DNA from: Biformimicrobium ophioploci | GTDB taxonomy: Bacteria; Pseudomonadota; Gammaproteobacteria; Pseudomonadales; Cellvibrionaceae | NCBI RefSeq assembly: GCF_030270605.1 | Contig: NZ_BSYJ01000002.1 | Coordinates: 124,001 to 188,000 of the forward strand | Direction of reading: 5' to 3' | Length of the DNA: 64,000 nucleotides | Shown: piece after piece, positions 8,304 through 17,386 of the stretch | How positions within the stretch are numbered: the stretch's first letter is position 1 | How the letters are laid out: every line of letters starts with the position of its first letter | Made by a program: the position numbers and the translations under genes | Notes under the pieces: model-generated | What the model was told of the DNA's origin: nothing | Database searches by the model: none | The model's input: only the letters and a program-made list of their open reading frames with translations

Positions 8304-8807
8304 ATGACAGAACAAAAATCAGCACTGCTGCAGGTAAACCTTGCCGATTACGCGGATCCAGCTGATGCCCGGCTGGTGGTGGAGCTGTTGGATGCCTACG
8401 CGCGCGACCCGATGGGTGGTGGTGAGCCATTGCCCGAGAGCACCCGCGAGGAGCTGGTGCCGGGGCTGCAGTCCATGCCCGGTGCTTTCAGCCTGATTGG
8501 CTATGTCGATGGCGAGCCGGCCGGGCTGGTCAACTGTTTTATGGGCTTTTCGACATTTGTTGCGCGGCCACTGGTGAACATCCACGATGTGGTTGTATTG
8601 CCACAGTTTCGCGGGCGTGGACTGTCGGCGGCGATGCTGCACAAAGTTGACGAAGTGGCGCGCTCAAGAAATTGCTGCAAGGTGACGCTGGAGGTGGTGC
8701 AGGGCAACCTACCGGCGAAGGCTGCCTACCGCAGTGTGGGGTTCAAGCCCTACAATCTGGATGAGGAGTACGGACAGGCTGAGTTCTGGCACAAGTACCT
8801 GTCCTGA
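8304..8807 (+). CDS. GNAT-family N-acetyltransferase
   Basis: The 167-residue protein shows a GNAT fold: the acetyl-CoA-binding motif A is VVVLPQFRGRGLSAAML (about residues 95-111, with the Q/RxxGxG/A loop), followed by the CKVTLEVVQGNLPAKAAYRSVGF stretch typical of motif B, and a C-terminal aromatic tail. It transfers an acetyl group from acetyl-CoA to an amine; the acceptor is unknown. A GGAAAG ribosome-binding site precedes the ATG. It follows the small Arg-rich gene by 33 nt on the same strand and converges with the secreted NTF2-like gene. Confidence 0.85.
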   Translation: MTEQKSALLQVNLADYADPADARLVVELLDAYARDPMGGGEPLPESTREELVPGLQSMPGAFSLIGYVDGEPAGLVNCFMGFSTFVARPLVNIHDVVVLPQFRGRGLSAAMLHKVDEVARSRNCCKVTLEVVQGNLPAKAAYRSVGFKPYNLDEEYGQAEFWHKYLS

Positions 8808-8817
8808 AAAATATTTC

Positions 8818-8837
8818 GCCAGAAAAATTATTCTGGC
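8818..8837. terminator. Possible shared hairpin between convergent genes
   Basis: A 7-bp inverted repeat GCCAGAA / TTCTGGC with a 6-nt AT loop lies between the GNAT gene and the convergent NTF2-like gene, and includes the latter's TAA stop. AT-rich flanks occur on the left side (AATATTT), compatible with a weak terminator for the minus-strand gene. Confidence 0.35.
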
Positions 8838-9310
8838 TTGTGCTCGCGGATCATCCTGACCACATCCTTGGCAATGGCGTTCGGGACCGGGAAGTGCAGG
8901 TTGTACTGGGTGATTTTCCACTCCCCGCCTTCCTTCACCAGTACACCACTGCCGCGACAAAGCCCGTATTTTTCGTTGTTCAGCAGCTCGTCGAACCACG
9001 CAACTTTTCCATCCGGAGAGAAGCTGATGTGGCGCTCCTGCGGGACATACTCCCAGCCGCGGCCTTTTGAAAAGTACGGCTCCGCGAAGGCCTGGAATGC
9101 CGGCTTGCTCCAGCGCTCGGTGGCGTCGGTACCAATGAATACACTCTCCTCCGCCATCAGGCTGAAATAGGTTTTTCCATCCGCCTGTGCCGCTGCGCGG
9201 TGATAGCTGTCCAGCACTGTGCTGACTGCCTTATCTTCCGTGGCCAGGGTGCCTGTCGATCCGCACATGAGCAGGCAGAAAAAGGCATAGATAAAATATT
9301 TGTTGAGCAT
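8828..9310 (-). CDS. Exported SnoaL/NTF2-like (DUF4440-type) protein
   Basis: The 160-residue precursor starts with a signal peptide (MLNKYFIYAFFCLLMCGSTG, cleavage probably after the TLA near residue 23). It is followed by an NTF2-like cone: AVSTVLDSYHRAAAQADGKTYFSLMAEESVFIGTDATERW, FAEPYF, HISFSPDGKVAWFDELL and VLVKEGGEWKITQYNL. This layout matches the SnoaL_3/DUF4440 group, whose members include small hydrolases, isomerases and ligand-binding proteins. It should act in the periplasm. No neighbour hints at a ligand. Confidence 0.75.
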   Translation of the reverse strand: MLNKYFIYAFFCLLMCGSTGTLATEDKAVSTVLDSYHRAAAQADGKTYFSLMAEESVFIGTDATERWSKPAFQAFAEPYFSKGRGWEYVPQERHISFSPDGKVAWFDELLNNEKYGLCRGSGVLVKEGGEWKITQYNLHFPVPNAIAKDVVRMIREHKPE

Positions 9311-9421
9311 TTCAGTGATCCGTCCTGATTGGTGTCGCCGGCGCGAAATTGCGTGTGGGGCCGGTCAGTTCTGCAATACTTAAGCGGTAAACGATAAAGG
9401 AACGGCAACCGGCAGGGAAGA

Positions 9422-10126
9422 ATGGCTTTTCAGGTAGCACAGAGACTCGCGCAGGGGCAGTACCATTACTGGTGTGATGGGCGCACCATGGCGGTGCAGG
9501 AATTCTGGCAGCTCGGAAATGACGATGATGGACAGCGCGTGATTTCCGGTCAGCGTATGCTGGCAGGCGAGCCCCAGGGGCTGCGTGTGGATGCGCGTTG
9601 TGGCCCTGAAGGCGTGCGTGAGTGCGAGTTTGCCTGGCGCGATGCCCTCGGCGAAGTGGGCGCACACTATTACCAGCAGGACGATGGCATCGTCGCGAAA
9701 TGGCACGGTCCCAACGGGGCGCAGGAGCGCTTCCTGTCCGGCGGCAACCTGTTCCTGTTTCCGCTGCTGCGCATCTTTATGGGGCCGCTGGTGCGCCTGC
9801 TGGCGGGCCGCGATACCGGCGCAGACCTGGTGATTCCCTGCATTGTCGATCCGTCGGCGCGGGGCAAGTTGCTGGAGCCGGAAATCAGTCATCGCCGTCC
9901 CGGTCGGCCGATGCCGGATAATCACCGGATTCCGGACTTCGATGTGGCCTGGCCGGTATCCGCCTATCTCTATTGCGGCGATTCTGCCGATGCCGAAACC
10001 TGCTGCTATATCGCCGGCGACGACCTGTTGCTTGGCTATGACTTTACCAGTACGACGGGTCGCCGTTGGAATGTGCGACTCGAAAACCTGGAGTGGTCCA
10101 CCGCGCAGCCATCGTTGTTCGCCTGA
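9422..10126 (+). CDS. Conserved hypothetical protein, 234 residues
   Basis: I do not recognise a family. The protein starts at an ATG with a GGGAAG ribosome-binding site, has no signal peptide, and one hydrophobic stretch (FLFPLLRIFMGPLVRLLAG, about residues 110-130) that could be a membrane-associated helix. The N-terminal half is rich in beta-type alternation and Trp/Tyr (QYHYWCDGRTMAVQEFW; GAHYYQQDDGIVAKWHG), suggesting a beta-barrel or lipocalin-like fold, but this is only an impression. It ends 82 nt before the ElaA-type acetyltransferase on the same strand. Confidence 0.65.
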   Translation: MAFQVAQRLAQGQYHYWCDGRTMAVQEFWQLGNDDDGQRVISGQRMLAGEPQGLRVDARCGPEGVRECEFAWRDALGEVGAHYYQQDDGIVAKWHGPNGAQERFLSGGNLFLFPLLRIFMGPLVRLLAGRDTGADLVIPCIVDPSARGKLLEPEISHRRPGRPMPDNHRIPDFDVAWPVSAYLYCGDSADAETCCYIAGDDLLLGYDFTSTTGRRWNVRLENLEWSTAQPSLFA

Positions 10127-10208
10127 CCCGCGCTGCGTCATAATGCGCCTTTGAGCCGTCCCTTTACCGGTCGGCTCCACCCTGTCACTTCACTCAACGG
10201 GCGCTTGC

Positions 10209-10706
10209 ATGGTTTCACGGGAAAGGGATGTTCGACCGAGGTGCGCGCGCGAGTGCCACTGGCAGCTGGTGACTTTTCCCGAGCTGTCCAACCAGCAGCT
10301 GTATCGTATCCTTGCCGCGCGCTCGGCGGTGTTTGTGGTGGAGCAGCTGTGCGCCTACCAGGATATCGATGGCAAGGACGAAAATGCCATGCACCTGATT
10401 GGCTGGGGGCCGGACGGTGAGGTTCTGGCCTACGCGCGCCTCCTGGCGCCAGGCGCCAGCTATGAGGGAGCCAGTTTTGGCCGTGTCCTGACCAGTGACG
10501 TGGCGCGCGGCTGCGGCCTCGGGCGGGCGTTGATCGAGCGCGCTATCGCGGCCTGCCGGGAATACTATCCCACCAGCGCCATTGAGATCGGCGCGCAATG
10601 TTATCTCGAGCGCTTTTACCGGGAATTCGGCTTTGTTGCCTGCTCCGAGCCCTACGATGAGGATGGTATCCCGCACCTGGACATGCGCCTGCCCGCCAAG
10701 GCCTGA
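10209..10706 (+). CDS. elaA: ElaA-like GNAT acetyltransferase
   Basis: The 165-residue protein matches the ElaA subgroup of GNATs: WQLVTFPELSNQQLYRILAARSAVFVVEQ followed by CAYQDIDGKDENAMHLIGW, then the acetyl-CoA motif DVARGCGLGRALIERAI. The E. coli ElaA function is still poorly defined. The N-terminal 15 residues (MVSRERDVRPRCAREC) precede the domain and may be an over-extended start, since the domain would begin at the CHW around residue 16. It lies 82 nt downstream of the hypothetical protein on the same strand. Confidence 0.85.
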   Translation: MVSRERDVRPRCARECHWQLVTFPELSNQQLYRILAARSAVFVVEQLCAYQDIDGKDENAMHLIGWGPDGEVLAYARLLAPGASYEGASFGRVLTSDVARGCGLGRALIERAIAACREYYPTSAIEIGAQCYLERFYREFGFVACSEPYDEDGIPHLDMRLPAKA

Positions 10707-10856
10707 CGCTGTTTCTGTGCATTAACTCCTGTGCTTTTCTGCTGGCGGCGGCCTGCGACGAATTGTTACTATTGGCGTTTTAATAGCAGATCCTCACCCG
10801 TAAACCGCAGGTCCCTCAGAAGGCCCCGGGGGTGAGCCGCCGGGACCAGAATCAGC

Positions 10857-12794
10857 ATGCCTGTCGATGTAGACCAGAACGAAATCAACCCCCTTCCGCC
10901 CGTTTCCTGCGTAGTGGCTTTGGCCAGTGATGACAGTGTACTGGCCAATAACTGGGTGCACTCCCTCAATGTCACTGCCGCGCGTCACGAAAACCCGCTG
11001 GATATCCGCTTTGTCGCGGTGGACAGCAGTAATGCCGAAGCGCTGTTGCGCGACGAGGAACAGCTGCAGGCAATCCTTGTGGATGCCGGCAGCGGTGAAG
11101 CCGGGCGCAAGAATGCCGGTGTACTGGTGGAGCTGGCCCACAGTATCCGCACCCAGATCAATGTTTTCCTGATCGCCAGTGAGCGCCGCAGCCTGGCGGG
11201 GCTGGAGAAGCATTTCGACGAGCTGTTTGACCGCGGTGAGTGCAACTTCAACCGGATCTTCCGGCTGGTGCAGGCGTTTATCCTGAAGCGCGCCTCCACC
11301 CCGTTCGCCGATACGCTGCGCGATTACGTGTTCAAGGCGAAGGACGCGTGGCACACACCCGGCCACAGTGGTGGCGACAGCCTGCGCAAGAGCCCGTGGG
11401 TCGGTGATTTCTACCGCTTTATGGGCGAGCATGTGTTCAATACGGACCTTTCCGTGTCGGTACAGGTGCTGGACAGCCTGCTGGAACCGCACAGCATTAT
11501 CCAGGAAGCGCAGGACCTGGCGGCACAGGCATTTGGTGCCAGGCAGACCTTCTTCCTCACCAATGGCACCTCTACCGCCAACAAGGTGGTGATCCAGCAG
11601 GTGCTGGGTGGCGGTGGCAAGATCATCGTCGACCAGGCCTGTCACAAGTCGGTCCACCATGCGGTCATCATGAATCGCGCGGAGCCGGTGTACCTGAAGT
11701 CCACGCTGCACCCGACGTTTGGCATCTACGGCCCGGTTGCCCAGAAGGATATCTTCGCGGCGCTGGATGAACACGCCGATGCGCGCCTGATGGTGCTGAC
11801 ATCCTGTACCTATGACGGCCTGCGCTACGACTTGAAGCCGATCATCGAATACGCCCACGAGCGTGGGGTGAAAGTACTGGTGGATGAGGCCTGGTTCGCG
11901 CACGGTTACTTCCACCCGGCGCTGCGCCCGACGGCGCTGGAATGCGGTGCGGACTATGTGACCCAGAGCACCCACAAGATGCTGTCAGCATTTTCTCAGG
12001 CAAGCATGCTGCATGTTGGTGATCCGGATTTCGATGAGCACCGCTTCCGTGAAAACCTCAATATGCATATGTCCACCAGCCCGCAGTACTCCATGATTGC
12101 GAGCCTGGATGTGGCCCGCAAGCAGATGGCCATGGAAGGTTACGGCTGTCTCAGCCGCAGCCTGGAGATGGTGGAAACCCTGTGCCGGGAGGTGGATGAG
12201 ACCGGTATCTTCCGTGTATTGCGCCGCGAAGACCTGGTGCCGGAGGCATTGGCGAACGACAATATTGGCCTGGACCCGACCAAGGTGACGATCGATATCT
12301 CGCGCTCGGGTTACTCCGGCAACGAGCTGCAGATCAAGCTGTTCGACCAGTTTGGTATCCAGGTGGAGAAGGCCACCGCCAATACGGTTTCCGTGCTGGT
12401 AACCCTTGGCAGTACCGAAAGCAAGCTGCTGCGCCTGATTCACGCCCTGCAGCAACTGGCGGACGGCGCGCGCCACAATACGCACCTGACCAGCCCGCGG
12501 CCGCTGCCGGAATTCTCGCGTTTCACCTGCCTGCCGGCGGATGCCTATTTCGCCGAGAGCGAGGAGATTTCCCTGGCGAACAATGAGAATGCCCTCGAGC
12601 ACCTGAAGGGCCGCACCAGTGCGGACGAGATCGTGCCTTACCCGCCGGGTATCCCGGTACTGGTTCCGGGCCAGGAGATCACGGAGGAGATAGTGAAATT
12701 CCTGCAGAAACTGCTGCAGGGGCAGACCTCCACGGAGATTCACGGCCTGATCTTCCGTTCGGACGAGCCCTACCTGAGGGTGGTCAAGGAATAA
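10857..12794 (+). CDS. Orn/Lys/Arg decarboxylase family (PLP, fold type I)
   Basis: The 645-residue protein has an N-terminal response-regulator-like wing domain (about 1-130), then a PLP-dependent aminotransferase fold beginning at KDAWHTPGHSGGDS, the usual entry to the major domain. The Schiff-base Lys is Lys374 in the STHKMLSAFSQASMLH motif; upstream DEAWFAHG carries the PLP-pyridine Asp. The C-terminal domain ends with VPYPPGIPVLVPGQEI, diagnostic of this family. It decarboxylates a basic amino acid to a polyamine precursor (putrescine, cadaverine or agmatine); which one cannot be read. It is shorter than E. coli SpeC/LdcC (about 710). A strong terminator follows. Confidence 0.9.
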   Translation: MPVDVDQNEINPLPPVSCVVALASDDSVLANNWVHSLNVTAARHENPLDIRFVAVDSSNAEALLRDEEQLQAILVDAGSGEAGRKNAGVLVELAHSIRTQINVFLIASERRSLAGLEKHFDELFDRGECNFNRIFRLVQAFILKRASTPFADTLRDYVFKAKDAWHTPGHSGGDSLRKSPWVGDFYRFMGEHVFNTDLSVSVQVLDSLLEPHSIIQEAQDLAAQAFGARQTFFLTNGTSTANKVVIQQVLGGGGKIIVDQACHKSVHHAVIMNRAEPVYLKSTLHPTFGIYGPVAQKDIFAALDEHADARLMVLTSCTYDGLRYDLKPIIEYAHERGVKVLVDEAWFAHGYFHPALRPTALECGADYVTQSTHKMLSAFSQASMLHVGDPDFDEHRFRENLNMHMSTSPQYSMIASLDVARKQMAMEGYGCLSRSLEMVETLCREVDETGIFRVLRREDLVPEALANDNIGLDPTKVTIDISRSGYSGNELQIKLFDQFGIQVEKATANTVSVLVTLGSTESKLLRLIHALQQLADGARHNTHLTSPRPLPEFSRFTCLPADAYFAESEEISLANNENALEHLKGRTSADEIVPYPPGIPVLVPGQEITEEIVKFLQKLLQGQTSTEIHGLIFRSDEPYLRVVKE

Positions 12795-12810
12795 AACGGA
12801 ATAAACGAGA

Positions 12811-12838
12811 AAGCCGGCTAACGCCGGCTTTTTTGTTT
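12811..12838 (+). terminator. Rho-independent terminator after the decarboxylase gene
   Basis: A perfect 8-bp stem AAGCCGGC / GCCGGCTT with a TAAC loop is followed by TTTTGTTT. It lies between the decarboxylase stop and the hrpB start, so the two genes are probably separately transcribed. Confidence 0.9.
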
Positions 12839-12852
12839 ATATAATTCGCGTC

Positions 12853-15354
12853 ATGTTTATGGCAGACAAGAAATTACCCATTGCCGCGGTGCTGCCCGCT
12901 ATTTGCGAAGCGCTCGAGCAGGGCGATGAGCTGGTGCTGGAAGCGCCGCCCGGTGCCGGCAAGACCACAACGGTTCCGCTGGCGCTGCTCGATGCGCCGT
13001 GGCGCGATGGGCGCAAGATCCTGGTGCTGGAGCCGCGCCGTGTGGCCGCGCGGGCGGCGGCGGAGCGCATGGCACAGTTGCTGGGCGAAAGTGTCGGTGA
13101 GACGGTGGGCTACAGCATTCGACTCGAGCGCAAGACCAGCCGCGCCACCGTCATCGAGGTGGTGACCGAGGGTATCCTCACCCGCCGCCTGCAGCAGGAT
13201 CCGGAACTCTCAGATACTGCCTGCGTGATCTTCGACGAATTCCACGAGCGCAATATCCATTCCGACCTCGGCCTTGGCCTGTGCCTGCAGTCGCGCGAGC
13301 TGTTTCGCGAAACCCCGCTCAAGCTGCTGGTGATGTCGGCAACCCTGGACGGCGCCTCGGTGGCAAGCCTGCTCGGCGATGCGTCGCTGCTGCGAAGTGA
13401 GGGCCGCAGTTTCCCGGTGGAGATGGTTTACGATCGTGCCCTCAAGCCCGATGAGCGGCTCGAGGAACGTTTACCCTGTCTGGTATTGCGGGCACTGGAA
13501 GAAAATACCGGCGATGTGCTGGTGTTCCTGCCGGGGCAGCGTGAAATCCGCGCGGTGCAATCGGCTCTGCGCGACAGGGTGGACGCGGGCACCGCGCTAC
13601 TGCCGCTGCACGGCGGGGTGCCGCCAAAAGAGCAGCAGCAGGCCATTGCGCCGCTGCCTGCCGGCGGGCCTTTTCAGCGCAAGGTGGTACTGGCAACGGA
13701 CATTGCCGAAACCAGCCTGACCATCGAGGGCGTCAACACGGTGGTGGATTGCGGCCTTGCGCGCAAACCCAAATTCGACCCGCGCACCGGTATGACCCGC
13801 CTGGCCACGGAACGCATATCACGGGCCTCGGCAACCCAGCGCGCGGGTCGTGCCGGTCGCCTCGCACCCGGGCGCTGCTATCGTCTCTGGGGCGAAACGC
13901 TGCAGGCCCAGCTGGTGCCACACGCGGAACCGGAAATCCTGCAGGCGGACCTGGCGCCGCTGGTCTTGCAGTTGTTGCAGTGGGGTGTTGCTGATCCCGC
14001 CGAACTCGAGTGGCTGGATACGCCACCCGCGAGTGCCAGCGCGCAGGCGCTGGCACTGTTGCAGGAGCTGGGGGTGGCCAGTGGGGAGCAGTTGACGCCC
14101 CATGGCGAGCAGGTGGCAGCGTTACCCGCGCACCCGCGCCTCGCACATATGCTGGTGATCGGTGCGCAAGCCGGTTTTGCCGGGGAAGCCGCGCAGCTGG
14201 CGGCGTTCCTCGGCGAGCGTAATCCCCTCGGCGGTGGTGCCGATATCCACTTTGCGCTCGAAGTCATCGACAACACGCGTCACTGCGAGCGTCAGCACCA
14301 GGGCTGGCTGCGGCGGGTCCAGGCCCAGGCAAAGCAGTATGCCGGGATGCTGAAAGACATTCGTAAACTCGAAGCGGCCACGGTAACGCAGGTACAGTCT
14401 GTTGGCTTTCTGCTGGCCAGTGCCTACCCGGATCGGATCGCGCGGTTGCGCGAGGGCAGTCGCCATCAGTACCTGCTCGCCAATGGCCGCGCCGCGAAAC
14501 TGGCGGACCGGGACGCTCTGGCCGGGACCGAATGGCTGGCGGTGGGCGAGATTGGCGGCATCGCCGGGCAGCGTGAGGACCGCATTTTCGCGGCCTCGGC
14601 GCTGGACCCGGAGCTGTTTGAAACCGCGCTGGCGGAACTGCTGCACGAGGACGAGATAGTGGCCTGGCAGCAGGGCCGCATGGTGGCCGAAGCAAGGCGC
14701 CATATCGGCAGGATCATCCTGTCGAGCAGGCCGCTGCGTAACCTGGACCAGGCCCACAAGACCCGGGCGCTGGTGAATTATATTCGTGAGCAGGGCCTGC
14801 AGCTGCTGCCGTGGACAGACAGCCTGCGCCAGTGGCGCGCGCGGGTGGCGCTGGTGCGCGCGACCACAGGCGACACATGCTGGCCGGACCTGAGCGACGC
14901 GGCGTTATTGCGTGAGCTGGAATCCTGGCTGGGCCCTTTCCTCGGCGATGTGAAATCACTGGCAGACCTCAAGCGGGTCGATTTGCAGGGGGCACTGCAG
15001 GCACTGCTGCCGTGGCCGCTGCCGCAGCAGCTGGGCGAGCTTGCGCCACAGCGCTTGCAGGTGCCATCCGGTTCCAGCATTGCGATCGACTACTGCCAGA
15101 GCCCGCCGGTGCTGGAAGTGAAGCTGCAGGAGATGTTTGGATGCCGCCAAACCCCGACGGTAGTGAACGGCAAGGTAAAACTGCTGGTGCACCTGCTGTC
15201 ACCGGCGCGCCGGCCGCTCCAGATCACCCAGGACCTGGAGGGCTTCTGGAACGGCAGTTATCAGGATGTGAAAAAGGACATGAAGGGGCGCTATCCGAAG
15301 CATCCGTGGCCGGACAATCCCTGGGAAGCGCAGGCGACGCGCTTCACCAAGTAG
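12853..15354 (+). CDS. hrpB: ATP-dependent helicase HrpB
   Basis: This 833-residue DEAH-box helicase has Walker A APPGAGKT at residues 31-38, motif II DEFH at 128-131, SAT in motif III (LLVMSATLDG), motif VI QRAGRAGRLAPG, and the HrpB-specific C-terminal region ending in SYQDVKKDMKGRYPKHPWPDNP. It is close in length to E. coli HrpB (about 810-820). HrpB's physiological role is uncertain, though nucleotide-dependent RNA/DNA unwinding is the family activity. The start may be ATG 12853 or 12859. It converges with the AbgT transporter, separated by 20 nt. Confidence 0.95.
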   Translation: MFMADKKLPIAAVLPAICEALEQGDELVLEAPPGAGKTTTVPLALLDAPWRDGRKILVLEPRRVAARAAAERMAQLLGESVGETVGYSIRLERKTSRATVIEVVTEGILTRRLQQDPELSDTACVIFDEFHERNIHSDLGLGLCLQSRELFRETPLKLLVMSATLDGASVASLLGDASLLRSEGRSFPVEMVYDRALKPDERLEERLPCLVLRALEENTGDVLVFLPGQREIRAVQSALRDRVDAGTALLPLHGGVPPKEQQQAIAPLPAGGPFQRKVVLATDIAETSLTIEGVNTVVDCGLARKPKFDPRTGMTRLATERISRASATQRAGRAGRLAPGRCYRLWGETLQAQLVPHAEPEILQADLAPLVLQLLQWGVADPAELEWLDTPPASASAQALALLQELGVASGEQLTPHGEQVAALPAHPRLAHMLVIGAQAGFAGEAAQLAAFLGERNPLGGGADIHFALEVIDNTRHCERQHQGWLRRVQAQAKQYAGMLKDIRKLEAATVTQVQSVGFLLASAYPDRIARLREGSRHQYLLANGRAAKLADRDALAGTEWLAVGEIGGIAGQREDRIFAASALDPELFETALAELLHEDEIVAWQQGRMVAEARRHIGRIILSSRPLRNLDQAHKTRALVNYIREQGLQLLPWTDSLRQWRARVALVRATTGDTCWPDLSDAALLRELESWLGPFLGDVKSLADLKRVDLQGALQALLPWPLPQQLGELAPQRLQVPSGSSIAIDYCQSPPVLEVKLQEMFGCRQTPTVVNGKVKLLVHLLSPARRPLQITQDLEGFWNGSYQDVKKDMKGRYPKHPWPDNPWEAQATRFTK

Positions 15355-15374
15355 TTTTATGTCCCGGGTCTGCC

Positions 15375-16976
15375 TTACATCGTGAAGTAAGTTGCCGCCC
15401 CCGGTCCTACCGGCATCCCGGCGACAAACACCCACAGGAAGAACAGGGCCGTCCAGCCGATAAAGAAGAAGATGGAGTAGGGGATCATTGTCGCGATCAG
15501 CGTACCCATGCCCAGATCCTTTTTGTAGCGGGTGGCGAAGGATACGATCAGGCCGAAGTAGCTCATCATCGGCGTGATGATGTTGGTGACGGAGTCGCCG
15601 ATGCGGTAGGCCGCCTGAATCACTTCCGGTGCGTAGCCCAGCAGCATCAGCATAGGCACGAAGATCGGCGCAGTAACCGCCCACTGCGCGGAGGCGCTGC
15701 CAAGGCTCAGGTTTACCACGCCACACATCATGATAAAGAACAGGAACAGGATCGGGCCGGTCAGGCCGATACTCTGCAGGGCCTCGGCGCCAAGTACGGC
15801 AAAGATGGTTCCCAGGTTGGTCATCTTGAAGAAGGCCACAAACTGCGCGGCGAAGAACACCAGCACAATGTACATGCCCATGGTGCCCATGCTTTTGGAC
15901 ATGGCGTTGATCACGTCGCGATCGTTCTTCATGGTGCCGACGGTCTTGCCGTACACGAAGCCCGGCACCGCAAAGAACACCACGATCAGCGCCACAATGC
16001 CCTTCAGGAACGGGGAGCCTGCAACAGCGCCGGTTTCCGGGTGGCGCAGCACGCCCCACTCGGGAACGATGGTAAGTGCCAGCAAACCGCACACACCCAG
16101 GACCGCGAGCCCGGCGTATTTGAGGCCGCGCTTTTCATCAGCGGTAAGCTCGCCCATCTTGTCCTGGGACAGGTCCACCGAGGCTTCGCTGTTGTCATAT
16201 TTGCCCAGCTTGGGCTCCACGATGGCAAGGGTCACCCAGCTGCCCAGCGTGGTAATCAGGAAGGTACTGATGATCATGAAATACCAGTTCACTTCCGGGC
16301 CAACCACATAGGTGGGGTCGATCATGTGCGCGGCGGATTCGGTGATACCAGACAGCAGAGGGTCGATGGTGCCCAGCAGCAGGTTGGCGCTGTAGCCGCC
16401 CGATACCCCGGCAAACGCGGCCGCGAGGCCCGCCAGCGGGTGGCGGCCGAGGGAGTGGAAGATCATTGCCGCCAGCGGAATCAGTACCACGTAGCCGAGC
16501 TCCGAGGCGGTGTTGGAGATAATACCGGCGAAAACCACGATCACGGTCACGGTGCGCTTGGAGGCCTTCAGTACCATGCCGCGCACGGCCGCCGACAGCA
16601 GGCCGGAGTGCTCCGCAATGCCGACACCGAGCAGGGCAACCAGCACGGTACCCAGCGGTGCGAAGCTGGTAAAGTTGGTGACCAGTGTGGTGACAATTGT
16701 CCTCAGACCCTCACCGGACAGCAGGTTGACCACGTTGATAACACCGTCGGCGGCGCGGCCGGCGGCGCCTTCCGGGCGCGGGTCGACGACTGATAGACCG
16801 AAGAAGGATGCAATACCACTCAGTACAACCACACCGAGGGCGAACAGGGCAAACAGGGTGATCGGGTGGGGGAGCAGGTTGCCCAGCCATTCGACGGTAT
16901 CGAGGAACCGGGTGAAAGCGGTTTTTTTGCCGGAGGCGCCTGGCTGGAGTTCTTTCTGGGAGGTGGATGTGGTCAT
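15375..16976 (-). CDS. AbgT-family transporter
   Basis: The 533-residue protein is an inner-membrane transporter with about nine to eleven hydrophobic segments and hairpins. AbgT-family landmarks include FLDTVEWLGNLLPHPITLF at the N-terminus, ASELGYVVLIPLAAMIFHSLGRHPLAG, and GVSGGYSANLLLGTIDPLLSG. Known members import p-aminobenzoyl-glutamate (AbgT) or export sulfonamides and folate catabolites (MtrF, YdaH). The gene has no AbgA/AbgB partner next to it; an AbgB-like M20 hydrolase lies 15 kb away. A tidy CAGGAGAACGC ribosome-binding site precedes the start. Confidence 0.92.
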   Translation of the reverse strand: MTTSTSQKELQPGASGKKTAFTRFLDTVEWLGNLLPHPITLFALFALGVVVLSGIASFFGLSVVDPRPEGAAGRAADGVINVVNLLSGEGLRTIVTTLVTNFTSFAPLGTVLVALLGVGIAEHSGLLSAAVRGMVLKASKRTVTVIVVFAGIISNTASELGYVVLIPLAAMIFHSLGRHPLAGLAAAFAGVSGGYSANLLLGTIDPLLSGITESAAHMIDPTYVVGPEVNWYFMIISTFLITTLGSWVTLAIVEPKLGKYDNSEASVDLSQDKMGELTADEKRGLKYAGLAVLGVCGLLALTIVPEWGVLRHPETGAVAGSPFLKGIVALIVVFFAVPGFVYGKTVGTMKNDRDVINAMSKSMGTMGMYIVLVFFAAQFVAFFKMTNLGTIFAVLGAEALQSIGLTGPILFLFFIMMCGVVNLSLGSASAQWAVTAPIFVPMLMLLGYAPEVIQAAYRIGDSVTNIITPMMSYFGLIVSFATRYKKDLGMGTLIATMIPYSIFFFIGWTALFFLWVFVAGMPVGPGAATYFTM

Positions 16977-17052
16977 GCGTTCTCCTGTGGCTGACCTGCC
17001 GGCTAAAAATTAGTCAGTTGGCGGGTAATAATACATGAAAATGAGAGCGAAA

Positions 17053-17358
17053 ATGAAGCTGGTATATACCCACGAAAACATCCTCATGGCTGGCAATATC
17101 AAGGCACTGCTGGAGCGCGAGGGTATCGAGGTGCGCATGAAAAACGAATATGCCGGCGGTGGTCGCGGGGATCTGCCGGTATTCGATACCTGGCCGGAGG
17201 TGTGGGTAGTGGACGAGCGGGACTACACCCGAGCAGAAAAGATCATCGCACAGGTTTCGCAGGCGGCATCGGGGGTGGACTGGCATTGCCCGCGCTGCGG
17301 CGAGGCCAATGCGCAGGCGTTTGAAGTCTGCTGGCATTGCCAGGCGGAGCGGCCGTGA
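17053..17358 (+). CDS. DUF2007 domain plus C-terminal zinc ribbon
   Basis: The 101-residue protein starts with MKLVYTHENILMAGNIKALLEREGIEVRMKNEY, the hallmark of DUF2007 putative signal-transducing proteins (a small ACT/PII-like fold). It ends with a two-CxxC zinc ribbon, CPRCGEANAQAFEVCWHC (about residues 78-95). I chose the ATG at 17053 because it begins the DUF2007 strand; an in-frame ATG at 17035 would add six residues. The function is not established for the family. It lies convergent to holA with a 28-nt gap. Confidence 0.82.
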   Translation: MKLVYTHENILMAGNIKALLEREGIEVRMKNEYAGGGRGDLPVFDTWPEVWVVDERDYTRAEKIIAQVSQAASGVDWHCPRCGEANAQAFEVCWHCQAERP

Positions 17359-17386
17359 AGCGATGCTGAAGCGGGGGAAGCTCCGG

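Noticed and set aside
10794-11975. A 393-codon minus-strand frame inside the decarboxylase gene
   Set aside because: Antisense to a complete PLP enzyme and without any domain.
15012-16793. A 593-codon open frame on the plus strand across hrpB's end and the AbgT gene
   Set aside because: It lies antisense to a clear transporter gene; composition (His/Gln/Arg-rich, no domain) is typical of GC-driven antisense frames.
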